Positions 1 to 5,865 of a stretch of 15,112 bases of DNA are shown here, piece after piece (the stretch's first letter is position 1; each line of letters opens with the position of its first letter). The notes below the pieces were generated by a model that saw only the letters and a list, made by a program, of their open reading frames with translations, was not told where the DNA came from and did not search any database. The stretch comes from Aestuariivirga sp. (GTDB lineage: Bacteria; Pseudomonadota; Alphaproteobacteria; Rhizobiales; Aestuariivirgaceae). The stretch is taken from positions 1-15,112 of the forward strand of contig JADCDC010000368.1 of the NCBI GenBank assembly GCA_020252385.1, written 5' to 3'. The translations under genes and the position numbers were made by a program.

Positions 1-58
1 ATCCGCCGAACAGCCCGATGCGCTGGCCTTCGCCGAACGCCGGCGCCCGCGGCATCAT
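1..58 (-). CDS. nadD: Nicotinate-nucleotide adenylyltransferase, N-terminal fragment
   Basis: Only the first 19 codons are inside the window. They read MMPRAPAFGEGQRIGLFGG, and the RIGLFGG segment is the beginning of the nucleotidyltransferase signature (usually GLFGGSFNPPHxGH) of NadD, which adenylates nicotinate mononucleotide in NAD synthesis. The ATG at 58-56 overlaps the proA stop by four bases (ATGA), which indicates translational coupling at the end of the obgE-proB-proA operon. nadD after proA is the common order in Rhizobiales. A second ATG directly follows the first, so the start is uncertain by one codon. The gene continues past the left edge, so nothing can be said of the rest of the protein. 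Confidence 0.8.
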   Translation of the reverse strand, partial: MMPRAPAFGEGQRIGLFGG

Positions 59-1326
59 GGGCGGATCTGCCCGCTGCCGCGCACCTGGTACTTGAAGGTG
101 GTGAGCTGCTCCACTCCCACCGGCCCCCGTGCATGGAGCTTGCCCGTGGCGATGCCGATCTCGGCGCCGAAGCCGAATTCGCCGCCATCGGCGAACTGTG
201 TCGAGGCATTGTGGAGCACGATGGCGCTGTCCACCTCGGTGAGGAAGCGCCTTGCGGCTGCCTCGTCCTCCGTCACGATCGAATCCGTGTGCTGGGAGCC
301 ATAACGCGCAATGTGCGCCATCGCCTCCCCGACGCCGTCGACGAGCTTCATCGCCACGATGGCGTCGCCGTATTCCTTGCCCCAGTCCTCGTCCGCTGCC
401 GGCCTGACGCGGGGGTCGGCCGCGCGGCAGGCCTCGTCACCCCTCACCTCGCAGCCCGCCTCGATCAGCGTCGCGATGATCGGCTTCAGCACCTTCTCCG
501 CGCCCGCACGGTCGATGAGGATCGTCTCGGCCGCACCGCACACGCTGGTGCGGCGCATCTTGGCATTGAGCACGATGGCCTTCGCCATCTCGATGTCCGC
601 GGCCTTGTCGACATAGACGTGGCAGATGCCTTCGAGATGGCTGAAGACCGGCACGCGCGCATCCTGCTGCACCCGCGCCACGAGGCTCTTGCCGCCGCGC
701 GGCACAATCAGGTCGATGGTGCCGCCCAGCCCCTCCAGCATGAGGCCCACGCAATCGCGGTCCGCCGTCGGCACCATCTGGATCGCCGTGCGCGGCAACC
801 CCGCGATGTCGAGGCCCCGCTGCAGGCAGGCGATGATCGCGGCGGAGGAGTGGAAGCTGTCGGACCCGCCCCTCAGGATCGCCGCATTGCCCGACTTGAG
901 GCACAGGCTTCCCGCATCCGCCGTCACGTTGGGGCGGGACTCATAGATGATGCCGATGACGCCGATCGGCACCCGCACGCGGCTGATCGCGAGGCCGTTG
1001 GGCCTCGTCCAGCTGGACATCACCTGTCCCACCGGGTCGGGCAGGGCGGCGATCTCTTCCAGCCCCTTCGCCATCGCCGCGAGCCGGGCGTCGTTCAGGG
1101 TCAGCCGGTCCACGAAGCTGCCCTTGATTCCTTTGGCTTGCGCATTCGCCAGGTCGCGCTGGTTCTCCGAAAGGATGTCGGCGCCCGAGCGGCGGATCTT
1201 GGCGGCCATCGCCATCAGCGCCTCGTTCTTCTGCGCCGTCGGGGCAAGTGCCAGCAGCTTCTGGGCTTCGCGCGCGGCGCGGCCCAGCGTCATCATCATG
1301 TCGCGGTTGGTCATCGTCACGGTCAT
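55..1326 (-). CDS. proA: Gamma-glutamyl phosphate reductase (glutamate-5-semialdehyde dehydrogenase)
   Basis: Second enzyme of proline synthesis in the cytoplasm: NADPH-dependent reduction of gamma-glutamyl phosphate to glutamate 5-semialdehyde. The 423-residue length is normal for ProA. Visible family features are YESRPNVT (residues 128-135), the KSGNAAILRGG loop (144-154), the VPRGG segment (208-212) and the catalytic cysteine in NAKMRRTSVCGAAET (Cys263). The C-terminal part contains the GFGAEIGIATGKLHARGPVGVEQLTT block typical of the family. The ATG at 1326-1324 overlaps the proB stop by four bases, and the stop overlaps the nadD start by four, so translation is probably coupled across all three. 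There is no internal promoter signal and no sign of damage. The substrate is unstable, which fits the tight pairing with proB. Confidence 0.97.
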   Translation of the reverse strand: MTVTMTNRDMMMTLGRAAREAQKLLALAPTAQKNEALMAMAAKIRRSGADILSENQRDLANAQAKGIKGSFVDRLTLNDARLAAMAKGLEEIAALPDPVGQVMSSWTRPNGLAISRVRVPIGVIGIIYESRPNVTADAGSLCLKSGNAAILRGGSDSFHSSAAIIACLQRGLDIAGLPRTAIQMVPTADRDCVGLMLEGLGGTIDLIVPRGGKSLVARVQQDARVPVFSHLEGICHVYVDKAADIEMAKAIVLNAKMRRTSVCGAAETILIDRAGAEKVLKPIIATLIEAGCEVRGDEACRAADPRVRPAADEDWGKEYGDAIVAMKLVDGVGEAMAHIARYGSQHTDSIVTEDEAAARRFLTEVDSAIVLHNASTQFADGGEFGFGAEIGIATGKLHARGPVGVEQLTTFKYQVRGSGQIRP

Positions 1327-2459
1327 GTCCGCTCTCCGCCCATCAGCACCATGTCGTCGCGGTGGATCAGTTCGTCACGCCCGCGGAAGCCTAGCGCCTT
1401 CTCGATCTCGGACGACTTGAGCCCGAGGATGCGCGCCGCATCGCCCGCATCATAGGCGACGAGGCCGCGCGCGATCTCGCGTCCCTTCTGCGTCACGACG
1501 GAAACCGTATCGCCGCGGGCAAAGCTTCCCTCGACCGTCCTCACACCTGCGGGCAGCAGGCTCTTGCCCTTGGCCAGCGCCTCCGCCGCTCCCTCGTCCA
1601 CCACGAGGTGGCCGATCGGCTGCAGAGTGCCCGCGATCCAGCGCTTGCGTGACTGGAGCGGCGAGGCGCCGGCCACGAACCAGGTGCAGCGCTCACCTGA
1701 AAGGATACGCGACAAGGGGTGCATCGCATGGCCCGAGGCGATCACCATGTTGCAGCCAGCACCGAGCGCAATCTTGCCGGCCTCGATCTTGGTGATCATT
1801 CCGCCGGAGCCCACGCCCGAGACGGGTTTGCCCGCCATCGCCTCGATCTCCGGCGTGATCTCCTCGACGAGCGGCAGGAACTCAGCACCCGAGCGGCCGG
1901 GCGGGGCGGTATAGAGCCCATCGATGTCGGACAGGAGGACGAGGCAGTCAGCGCTCATCATGGAGGCGACGCGCGCGGCGAGACGGTCATTGTCGCCATA
2001 GCGGATCTCGCTGGTGGCCACCGTGTCGTTCTCGTTGATGACGGGCATGGCACCCTGTTCGAGCAGTGTGGAGAGCGTCGCGCGCGCGTTCAGATAGCGG
2101 CGGCGTTCCTCCGTGTCGGTCAACGTGACGAGCACCTGTGCCGCCACGATGTTGCGCGTCCGGAGCGCCTCCGCCCAGGCTTGGGCGAGCGCGATCTGCC
2201 CCACCGCCGCGGCCGCCTGTTTCTGCTCCAGCCGCAGGCTGCCCTTGGGAAGTCCGAGCGTGCGCCGCCCCAGCGCGATGGCGCCGGAAGATACGATCAC
2301 GACCTCCGCCCCCCGGATCCGCGCATCGGCGAGGTCGTCGATGAGCGAGGAGAGCCAAGACGCCTTGATCGTGCCCGTCTTGTCGTCGACCAGCAGGGCC
2401 GAGCCGATCTTGACGACGATGCGCCGCGCCTTTTCGAGCCGCGACGTCACGGACGCCAC
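1323..2459 (-). CDS. proB: Glutamate 5-kinase with C-terminal PUA domain
   Basis: First enzyme of proline synthesis: ATP-dependent phosphorylation of glutamate. It is normally the feedback-inhibited step. The 378 residues contain an amino-acid-kinase domain (about 10-260) with VVKIGS (15-20), SSGAI (57-61), INENDTV (141-147), GDNDRL (155-160) and GVGSGGMITK (215-224). A PUA domain follows (about 280-365), giving the usual two-domain length. The start is GTG at 2459-2457, just behind the purine-rich GACGGAGGA. No ATG precedes the kinase fold, so the GTG start is well supported. The gene begins 13 bases inside the end of obgE and ends overlapping proA by four bases, so it depends on the obgE transcript. 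Some proline-producing bacteria have a ProB without the PUA domain; this one keeps it. Confidence 0.97.
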   Translation of the reverse strand: MASVTSRLEKARRIVVKIGSALLVDDKTGTIKASWLSSLIDDLADARIRGAEVVIVSSGAIALGRRTLGLPKGSLRLEQKQAAAAVGQIALAQAWAEALRTRNIVAAQVLVTLTDTEERRRYLNARATLSTLLEQGAMPVINENDTVATSEIRYGDNDRLAARVASMMSADCLVLLSDIDGLYTAPPGRSGAEFLPLVEEITPEIEAMAGKPVSGVGSGGMITKIEAGKIALGAGCNMVIASGHAMHPLSRILSGERCTWFVAGASPLQSRKRWIAGTLQPIGHLVVDEGAAEALAKGKSLLPAGVRTVEGSFARGDTVSVVTQKGREIARGLVAYDAGDAARILGLKSSEIEKALGFRGRDELIHRDDMVLMGGERT

Positions 2460-3493
2460 TCCTCCGTCCTGACGCCCGGCTCGTCGTCCGAGCGTCCTGC
2501 GCGCCGCGATGTGTCGATCACCTCGAGAAGCTTCTTCATCGCTTCCGGCACGCCCTTCGTGGTGGCGCCTGAGATCAGCATCGGCGTCTTGCGCATGCGG
2601 CGCTTGAAGTCCTTGAGCTTTGCCGCGATGTCGTCGTCCTGCAGAAGGTCCGTCTTGTTGAAGGCGATCACCTCGGGCTTCTCGGCAAGTTCGGGGGAGT
2701 AGGCCTTGAGCTCCTTGCGGATCACCCGGTAGTCCTTCACCGGATCCTCGCTGGTGACGTCGATCAGATGCAGCAGCACGGCGCAGCGCTCGACATGGCC
2801 GAGGAAGCGCGTGCCGAGCCCATGCCCCTCATGCGCCCCCTCGATGAGGCCGGGGATGTCGGCCAGCACGAAGCTCTGCATGCCGACGCGCACCACGCCC
2901 AATTGCGGATGAAGCGTGGTGAACGGGTAGTCGGCAATCTTGGGCTTCGCCGCCGAGACGGCCGCGAGCAGGGTGGACTTCCCCGCATTGGGAAGGCCCA
3001 GCAATCCCGCATCGGCGATGAGCTTGAGGCGCAGCCAGATCCAGCGCTCCTCGCCCTCCTGGCCGGGGTTGGCGTGGCGGGGTGCGCGGTTGGTGGAGGA
3101 CTTGAAGTAATGGTTGCCGAAGCCGCCGTTGCCGCCCTTCGCCACGCGGAAGCGGTCGCCCACCTTGGCGAGGTCGGCGATCATCGTCTCGTTGTCTTCC
3201 TCGAAGACCTGGGTCCCCGCCGGAACCTTCAGCACGACGTCGTCTGAATTCGCCCCGGCGCGCAGCCGGCCCATGCCGTGCCCGCCGGTCGCCGCCTTGA
3301 AATGCTGCTGGTAGCGGTAGTCGATCAGCGTGTTGAGGCCGTCGACCGCCTCGATCCACACATCGCCGCCCTTGCCGCCGTCGCCGCCGTCGGGCCCGCC
3401 CATCTCGATGAACTTCTCCCTGCGGAACGACACGGAGCCCGCGCCCCCGTCGCCGGAGCGGACATAAACCTTTGCCTGGTCGAGGAATTTCAT
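2447..3493 (-). CDS. obgE: Obg-family GTPase (ObgE/CgtA)
   Basis: Essential GTP-binding protein acting in late assembly of the large ribosomal subunit. The 348 residues show the glycine-rich Obg fold (about 1-158, with GDGGAGSVSFRREKF, GGPDGGDGGKGG and KGGNGGFGN), then the GTPase domain with G1 GLPNAGKST (166-174), FTT of switch I (191-193), G3 DIPG (212-215), G4 NKTD (279-282) and G5 SGAT (308-311). The start at MKFLDQAKVYV matches the conserved Obg N-terminus and has AAGGCAGGA upstream. An in-frame ATG 37 codons further up is rejected because the extra residues are not Obg-like. It heads the obgE-proB-proA-nadD operon and overlaps proB by 13 bases. The usual acidic or charged C-terminal tail is short here (about 20 residues after the G domain). 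Confidence 0.96.
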   Translation of the reverse strand: MKFLDQAKVYVRSGDGGAGSVSFRREKFIEMGGPDGGDGGKGGDVWIEAVDGLNTLIDYRYQQHFKAATGGHGMGRLRAGANSDDVVLKVPAGTQVFEEDNETMIADLAKVGDRFRVAKGGNGGFGNHYFKSSTNRAPRHANPGQEGEERWIWLRLKLIADAGLLGLPNAGKSTLLAAVSAAKPKIADYPFTTLHPQLGVVRVGMQSFVLADIPGLIEGAHEGHGLGTRFLGHVERCAVLLHLIDVTSEDPVKDYRVIRKELKAYSPELAEKPEVIAFNKTDLLQDDDIAAKLKDFKRRMRKTPMLISGATTKGVPEAMKKLLEVIDTSRRAGRSDDEPGVRTEEWRP

Positions 3494-3714
3494 GATCCTG
3501 CCTTGTAACGCGCGTTGCGGGTGAAGCCTAGTCCCCTGTGGCCGATCGGCCACGGTTCCCGCTCGATGTTGCGTCGCAACATTTCCGCCGCCTTGTGAAC
3601 ACATTTGCCCAGTTTACCCGCCCCCGTCATTCGAAGGGCGACAATCGAATGAAGATGATCGGGCCTCATCGCCAGATCATCGGCAAGGTTTTTGTGTAGA
3701 TCGAAAGGAACGAG
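3494..3714. promoter_or_regulatory. Divergent intergenic region of obgE and the transglycosylase gene, with two perfect palindromes
   Basis: The 221-bp gap must hold the promoters of obgE (leftward) and the secreted transglycosylase gene (rightward). It contains a perfect 16-bp palindrome GTGGCCGATCGGCCAC at 3538-3553 and a 17-bp inverted repeat ATGTTGCG-T-CGCAACAT at 3566-3582. Both lie 45-90 bases upstream of the obgE start, in its probable leader or promoter. A looser pair, GATGATC (3654-3660) and GATCATC (3675-3681), lies nearer the other gene. I could not place a convincing -35/-10 pair for either direction. The short inverted repeats look like operator or hairpin sequences, but no regulator can be named. 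Confidence 0.4.
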
Positions 3715-4359
3715 ATGAGAAAACGACTGATCGCAGGACTGCTGGCCGCCGTTGTATTGGGTGGTGCCTCGACAATACCTGCTCAGGCGGCTTGCAAGGG
3801 GGACATGCATTGTCTCAAGTCGTCGACCAAGAAGACGCATGCGAAGAAATTCTCTTCCGTAAAGACCAAGAAAGCCACCGTGAAGCACGCCACCGTCAAG
3901 AGCGCGAAGAAGAAGCGCGTGCAGGTGGCCCAGGCAAAGCCGCGGAGCCTGAAGCGCAGGTCCCGTGAGACGGATACGGCGCTGGCCATTCCGGCGGGCT
4001 CGACCGCGCGCGGCAATGACGTGGTGGCGATGATCCAGGCGATGGCGCCCTCGCATGGCGTTCCGACCTGGTTCGCGCTCCGCATCGCGCATGTGGAATC
4101 GAACTACAAGCCGCACCTGCGGGGTGCTGCCGGCGAATATGGCGTCTTCCAGCTCAAGTGCTCGACCGCCAAGGGCATCGGCTTCAGCGGCAACTGCTCG
4201 GAGCTGCTCGACGCCCGCACCAACGTGAAGTGGGGCCTGAAGCACCTGTCGCTCGCCATCGGCAAGTCCAACGGCAACCTCAAGCTCGCCGCCTCCAAGC
4301 ACAATGGCGGCCTCTATCGCCGGAGCCTGGTCCCGAGATACGTCGCCAAGGTTTTCTGA
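3715..4359 (+). CDS. Secreted lysine-rich lytic transglycosylase-like (SLT fold) protein
   Basis: Probable exported peptidoglycan-cleaving protein of 214 residues. Residues 1-25 form a signal peptide (MRKR, a hydrophobic stretch, then IPAQA with likely cleavage after AQA). Residues 36-82 are strongly basic (many Lys and Arg) and low in complexity. Residues 100-214 resemble the SLT (goose-lysozyme-like) domain: HVESNYKP with the candidate catalytic Glu128, EYGVFQLK (141-148) in place of the usual GLMQ motif, and KHNGG (195-199) in place of the usual AYNAG. Cys149 and Cys161 could form a disulfide. The start has AAAGGAACG five bases upstream. The gene stands on the plus strand between GNAT and obgE genes that both read the other way and ends only 20 bases from the GNAT stop (convergent). 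The basic linker may bind the anionic wall or DNA; this is inference. Enzymatic activity is likely but unproven. Confidence 0.85.
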   Translation: MRKRLIAGLLAAVVLGGASTIPAQAACKGDMHCLKSSTKKTHAKKFSSVKTKKATVKHATVKSAKKKRVQVAQAKPRSLKRRSRETDTALAIPAGSTARGNDVVAMIQAMAPSHGVPTWFALRIAHVESNYKPHLRGAAGEYGVFQLKCSTAKGIGFSGNCSELLDARTNVKWGLKHLSLAIGKSNGNLKLAASKHNGGLYRRSLVPRYVAKVF

Positions 4360-4379
4360 CGCAACGGGGAGCGGGGGCG

Positions 4380-4904
4380 TCATCGCCGCCGCTCCTTCGC
4401 TTCCTTCCAGGCCTCGTGCGTGAGTCGAAGCTTGATGTGCGGAACCTCCGCCTGCCGCGCCCGGGAAAAGGCCAAGCCCTCGCCGGTCTCCTCGAAGCCC
4501 AGCCCCAGCAGAATGCGCTGCGATGCGGCATTGCCAAGGTGGTAGCTCGCAACGAGTTCCTCGGTCTTCATCGCTTGGAATGCGTGATCCACCATGGCCC
4601 GCGCCGCCTCGGTGCCAAAGCCTTGCCCCCAGTAAGGCTCCGCCAGCCAATAGCCCAGTTCATCCTCTTCGATCCCGATACAACCCATCAGCGCGTCTTT
4701 TCTGGTGATGAACAGCACCAGCGCGGAGGCCGGCATCTGTCGGACATGGATGAGGAAGGCCTCCGCAACCTCTGGCCTGTAAGGATAGGGAATGCGCCCG
4801 GTCCAGCGTGAGACATTCAGATTGTCGAGGGCAGAGACCAGGTCTTCCCGGTCCGCGTCGCGCGGGGGGCGGAGTATCAGGCGCTCTGTCTTCAGGATGG
4901 TCAT
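4380..4904 (-). CDS. GNAT-family N-acetyltransferase (RimJ/RimL-like)
   Basis: Predicted acetyl-CoA-dependent acetyltransferase of 174 residues. The N-terminus TILKTERLILRPPRDAD is typical of the RimJ/RimL-type GNAT branch. The acetyl-CoA loop reads EPYWGQGFGTEAARAMV, followed by NAASQRILLGLGFEETG, the usual motif B region. The substrate (ribosomal protein N-terminus, amino acid or small molecule) cannot be told. A GNAT gene between rpmA and obgE is common in Rhizobiales, so this gene is probably part of the ancestral rplU-rpmA-GNAT-obgE layout, but here a terminator hairpin lies upstream and an opposite-strand gene lies downstream. The start is taken at ATG 4904-4902 (AAGG ten bases upstream). 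An alternative ATG six codons earlier (4922-4920, behind GGGGGAAAG within a palindrome) is also possible. Confidence 0.88.
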   Translation of the reverse strand: MTILKTERLILRPPRDADREDLVSALDNLNVSRWTGRIPYPYRPEVAEAFLIHVRQMPASALVLFITRKDALMGCIGIEEDELGYWLAEPYWGQGFGTEAARAMVDHAFQAMKTEELVASYHLGNAASQRILLGLGFEETGEGLAFSRARQAEVPHIKLRLTHEAWKEAKERRR

Positions 4905-4929
4905 TGTCTCAAAACCTTGCATCTTTCCC

Positions 4930-4957
4930 CCTCTCCCCCAATTGCGTGGGGGAGAGG
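4930..4957. repeat. GC-rich palindromic repeat, same family as the 13.7-14.2 kb array
   Basis: Perfect 11-bp inverted repeat CCTCTCCCCCA (4930-4940) and TGGGGGAGAGG (4947-4957) around the loop ATTGCG. Its core closely matches the CCCTCTCCCCCA-CATGCG-TGGGGGCGAGGG palindrome that occurs three times near 13.8, 13.98 and 14.17 kb, so this is a dispersed intergenic palindrome family in the genome. It lies immediately upstream of the GNAT gene, and its purine-rich strand supplies the possible ribosome-binding site of the alternative GNAT start. Confidence 0.7.
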
Positions 4958-4975
4958 AATACGGTGCACAAACGA

Positions 4976-5009
4976 AAAGCGGAGAGGTGGCAATCCACCT
5001 CTCCGCTTT
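4976..5009 (-). terminator. Rho-independent terminator of the rplU-rpmA operon
   Basis: A 15-bp perfect stem (AAAGCGGAGAGGTGG at 4976-4990 paired with 4995-5009) encloses the four-base loop CAAT. On the minus strand it is followed by CTTTTCGTT, a short T-run. It begins about 55 bases after the rpmA stop and separates the ribosomal operon from the GNAT gene. A second small hairpin (GCCGGATC-GGTG-GATCCGGC, 5020-5039) lies between it and rpmA. The stem also has TTT on the plus strand, so it may act in both directions, but no plus-strand gene ends here. Confidence 0.8.
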
Positions 5010-5062
5010 GTCGTCCTGCGCCGGATCGGTGGATCCGGCGGCATATGCATGGAGCCCGCCGG

Positions 5063-5329
5063 TTACTCCGCGGCGACGGGCGGGACCACAGACACGGTCT
5101 GCTTGTCGCCCTTGGTGCGGCGGAAGTTCACCACGCCATTGACGGTGGCGAAGATCGTGTGGTCGCGGCCGATGCCGACGCCCGTGCCCGGATGCACCTT
5201 GGTGCCGCGCTGGCGGATGATGATGTTGCCGGCGATGACGGTCTCGCCGCCGAAAGCCTTGACGCCGAGACGGCGGCCCGCCGTGTCGCGCCCGTTGCGG
5301 GATGAACCGCCTGCCTTTTTATGAGCCAT
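5063..5329 (-). CDS. rpmA: 50S ribosomal protein L27
   Basis: Structural protein of the large ribosomal subunit whose N-terminus reaches the peptidyl-transferase centre. The 88 residues begin MAHKKAGGSSRNGRD and contain GRRLGVKAFGGE and RQRGTKVHPGTGVGIGRDHTIFA, all highly characteristic. There is no N-terminal extension needing proteolytic removal as in Firmicutes. The start is backed by CCAGGAGAACATCC upstream. The gene lies 28 bases behind rplU in the same operon and is followed by two hairpins, the larger of which is a convincing terminator. Confidence 0.98.
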   Translation of the reverse strand: MAHKKAGGSSRNGRDTAGRRLGVKAFGGETVIAGNIIIRQRGTKVHPGTGVGIGRDHTIFATVNGVVNFRRTKGDKQTVSVVPPVAAE

Positions 5330-5357
5330 GGGATGTTCTCCTGGTTTCTGTCAGCGC

Positions 5358-5669
5358 TCAGGCGCGGATTTCGCGGATGGTCACCGAGGTCAGGTCCTGG
5401 CGGTGGCCGTTGCGCCGGCGATAGTGCTTGCGGCGCCGCTTCTTGAAGATGATGACGCGGGGGCCGCGGTCCTGGGAGGCGATCTCGCCCACCACGGTGG
5501 CGCCGGCCACATGGGGCGCCCCGATGTTGATGGCATCGCCATTGGCGACCATCAGCACTTCCGCGAAATTCACCTCGTCGCCCGGGTTGCCCTCGAGCTT
5601 CTCGATCTGGATCTTGTCACCGGCTGCAACGCGATACTGCTTGCCGCCGGTCTTGATGACTGCGTACAT
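5358..5669 (-). CDS. rplU: 50S ribosomal protein L21
   Basis: Large-subunit protein that contacts 23S rRNA. The 103 residues begin MYAVIKTGGKQYRV, the L21 signature start, and contain KLEGNPGDEV and the basic FKKRRRKHYRRRNGHRQ stretch that precedes the family's conserved C-terminus (DLTSVTIREIRA). The ATG is preceded by AAGAAGGAC. It is the first gene of the rplU-rpmA operon and is driven by the promoter at 5821-5849 through a leader of about 145 nt that can form two hairpins. Confidence 0.98.
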   Translation of the reverse strand: MYAVIKTGGKQYRVAAGDKIQIEKLEGNPGDEVNFAEVLMVANGDAINIGAPHVAGATVVGEIASQDRGPRVIIFKKRRRKHYRRRNGHRQDLTSVTIREIRA

Positions 5670-5703
5670 GTCCTTCTTCCTTCTTGTCCCGCGCCCTTTG
5701 GCG

Positions 5704-5754
5704 GCACCGGTGAACCCGTGGTCCGGTGCGCTTCATGTGCCTGTTTTCACAGGC
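5704..5754 (-). promoter_or_regulatory. Structured 5' leader of rplU (two hairpins)
   Basis: On the minus strand the leader can form a hairpin GCCTGT-GAAA-ACAGGC (5739-5754), a 6-bp stem closed by a GNRA-type tetraloop. Nearer the start codon it can form a second hairpin with a 7-bp stem, GCACCGG (5723-5729) pairing with CCGGTGC (5704-5710). Several ribosomal protein operons are autoregulated through leader RNA; that this one is, is inference from the length and structure only. Confidence 0.35.
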
Positions 5755-5820
5755 GAAATTGGGTTGCCGGAGGCAGCGCAATCAACGCGTCGGGCATTCA
5801 CCCGTCCGCGCGGTGGAGCG

Positions 5821-5849
5821 GACATAGGGGAAAGGGCCCATTAAGTCAA
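5821..5849 (-). promoter_or_regulatory. Housekeeping-type promoter of rplU-rpmA
   Basis: Reading the minus strand, TTGACT (5849-5844) is followed by exactly 17 bases and TATGTC (5826-5821). This is a good match to the alphaproteobacterial housekeeping promoter, with transcription expected to start near 5814. It begins only 16 bases past the iolC stop codon and no clear terminator separates them. Confidence 0.7.
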
Positions 5850-5865
5850 GGAAGGGCGGGCCGCT

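Noticed and set aside
133..1455. Long plus-strand frame of 440 codons opposite proA
   Set aside because: Its His/Arg/Asp-rich translation is the antisense of proA/proB in high-GC DNA and has no family features.
3494..3604. In-frame 37-codon N-terminal extension of obgE
   Set aside because: The extra residues do not match any Obg protein, while MKFLDQAKVYV is the conserved start with a ribosome-binding site.
3490..3669. Minus-strand frame of about 59 codons ending in ATGA over the obgE start
   Set aside because: The stop-start overlap looks like translational coupling, but there is no good ribosome-binding site, the composition is not convincing, and the frame crosses two perfect palindromes. 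I kept the region as regulatory.
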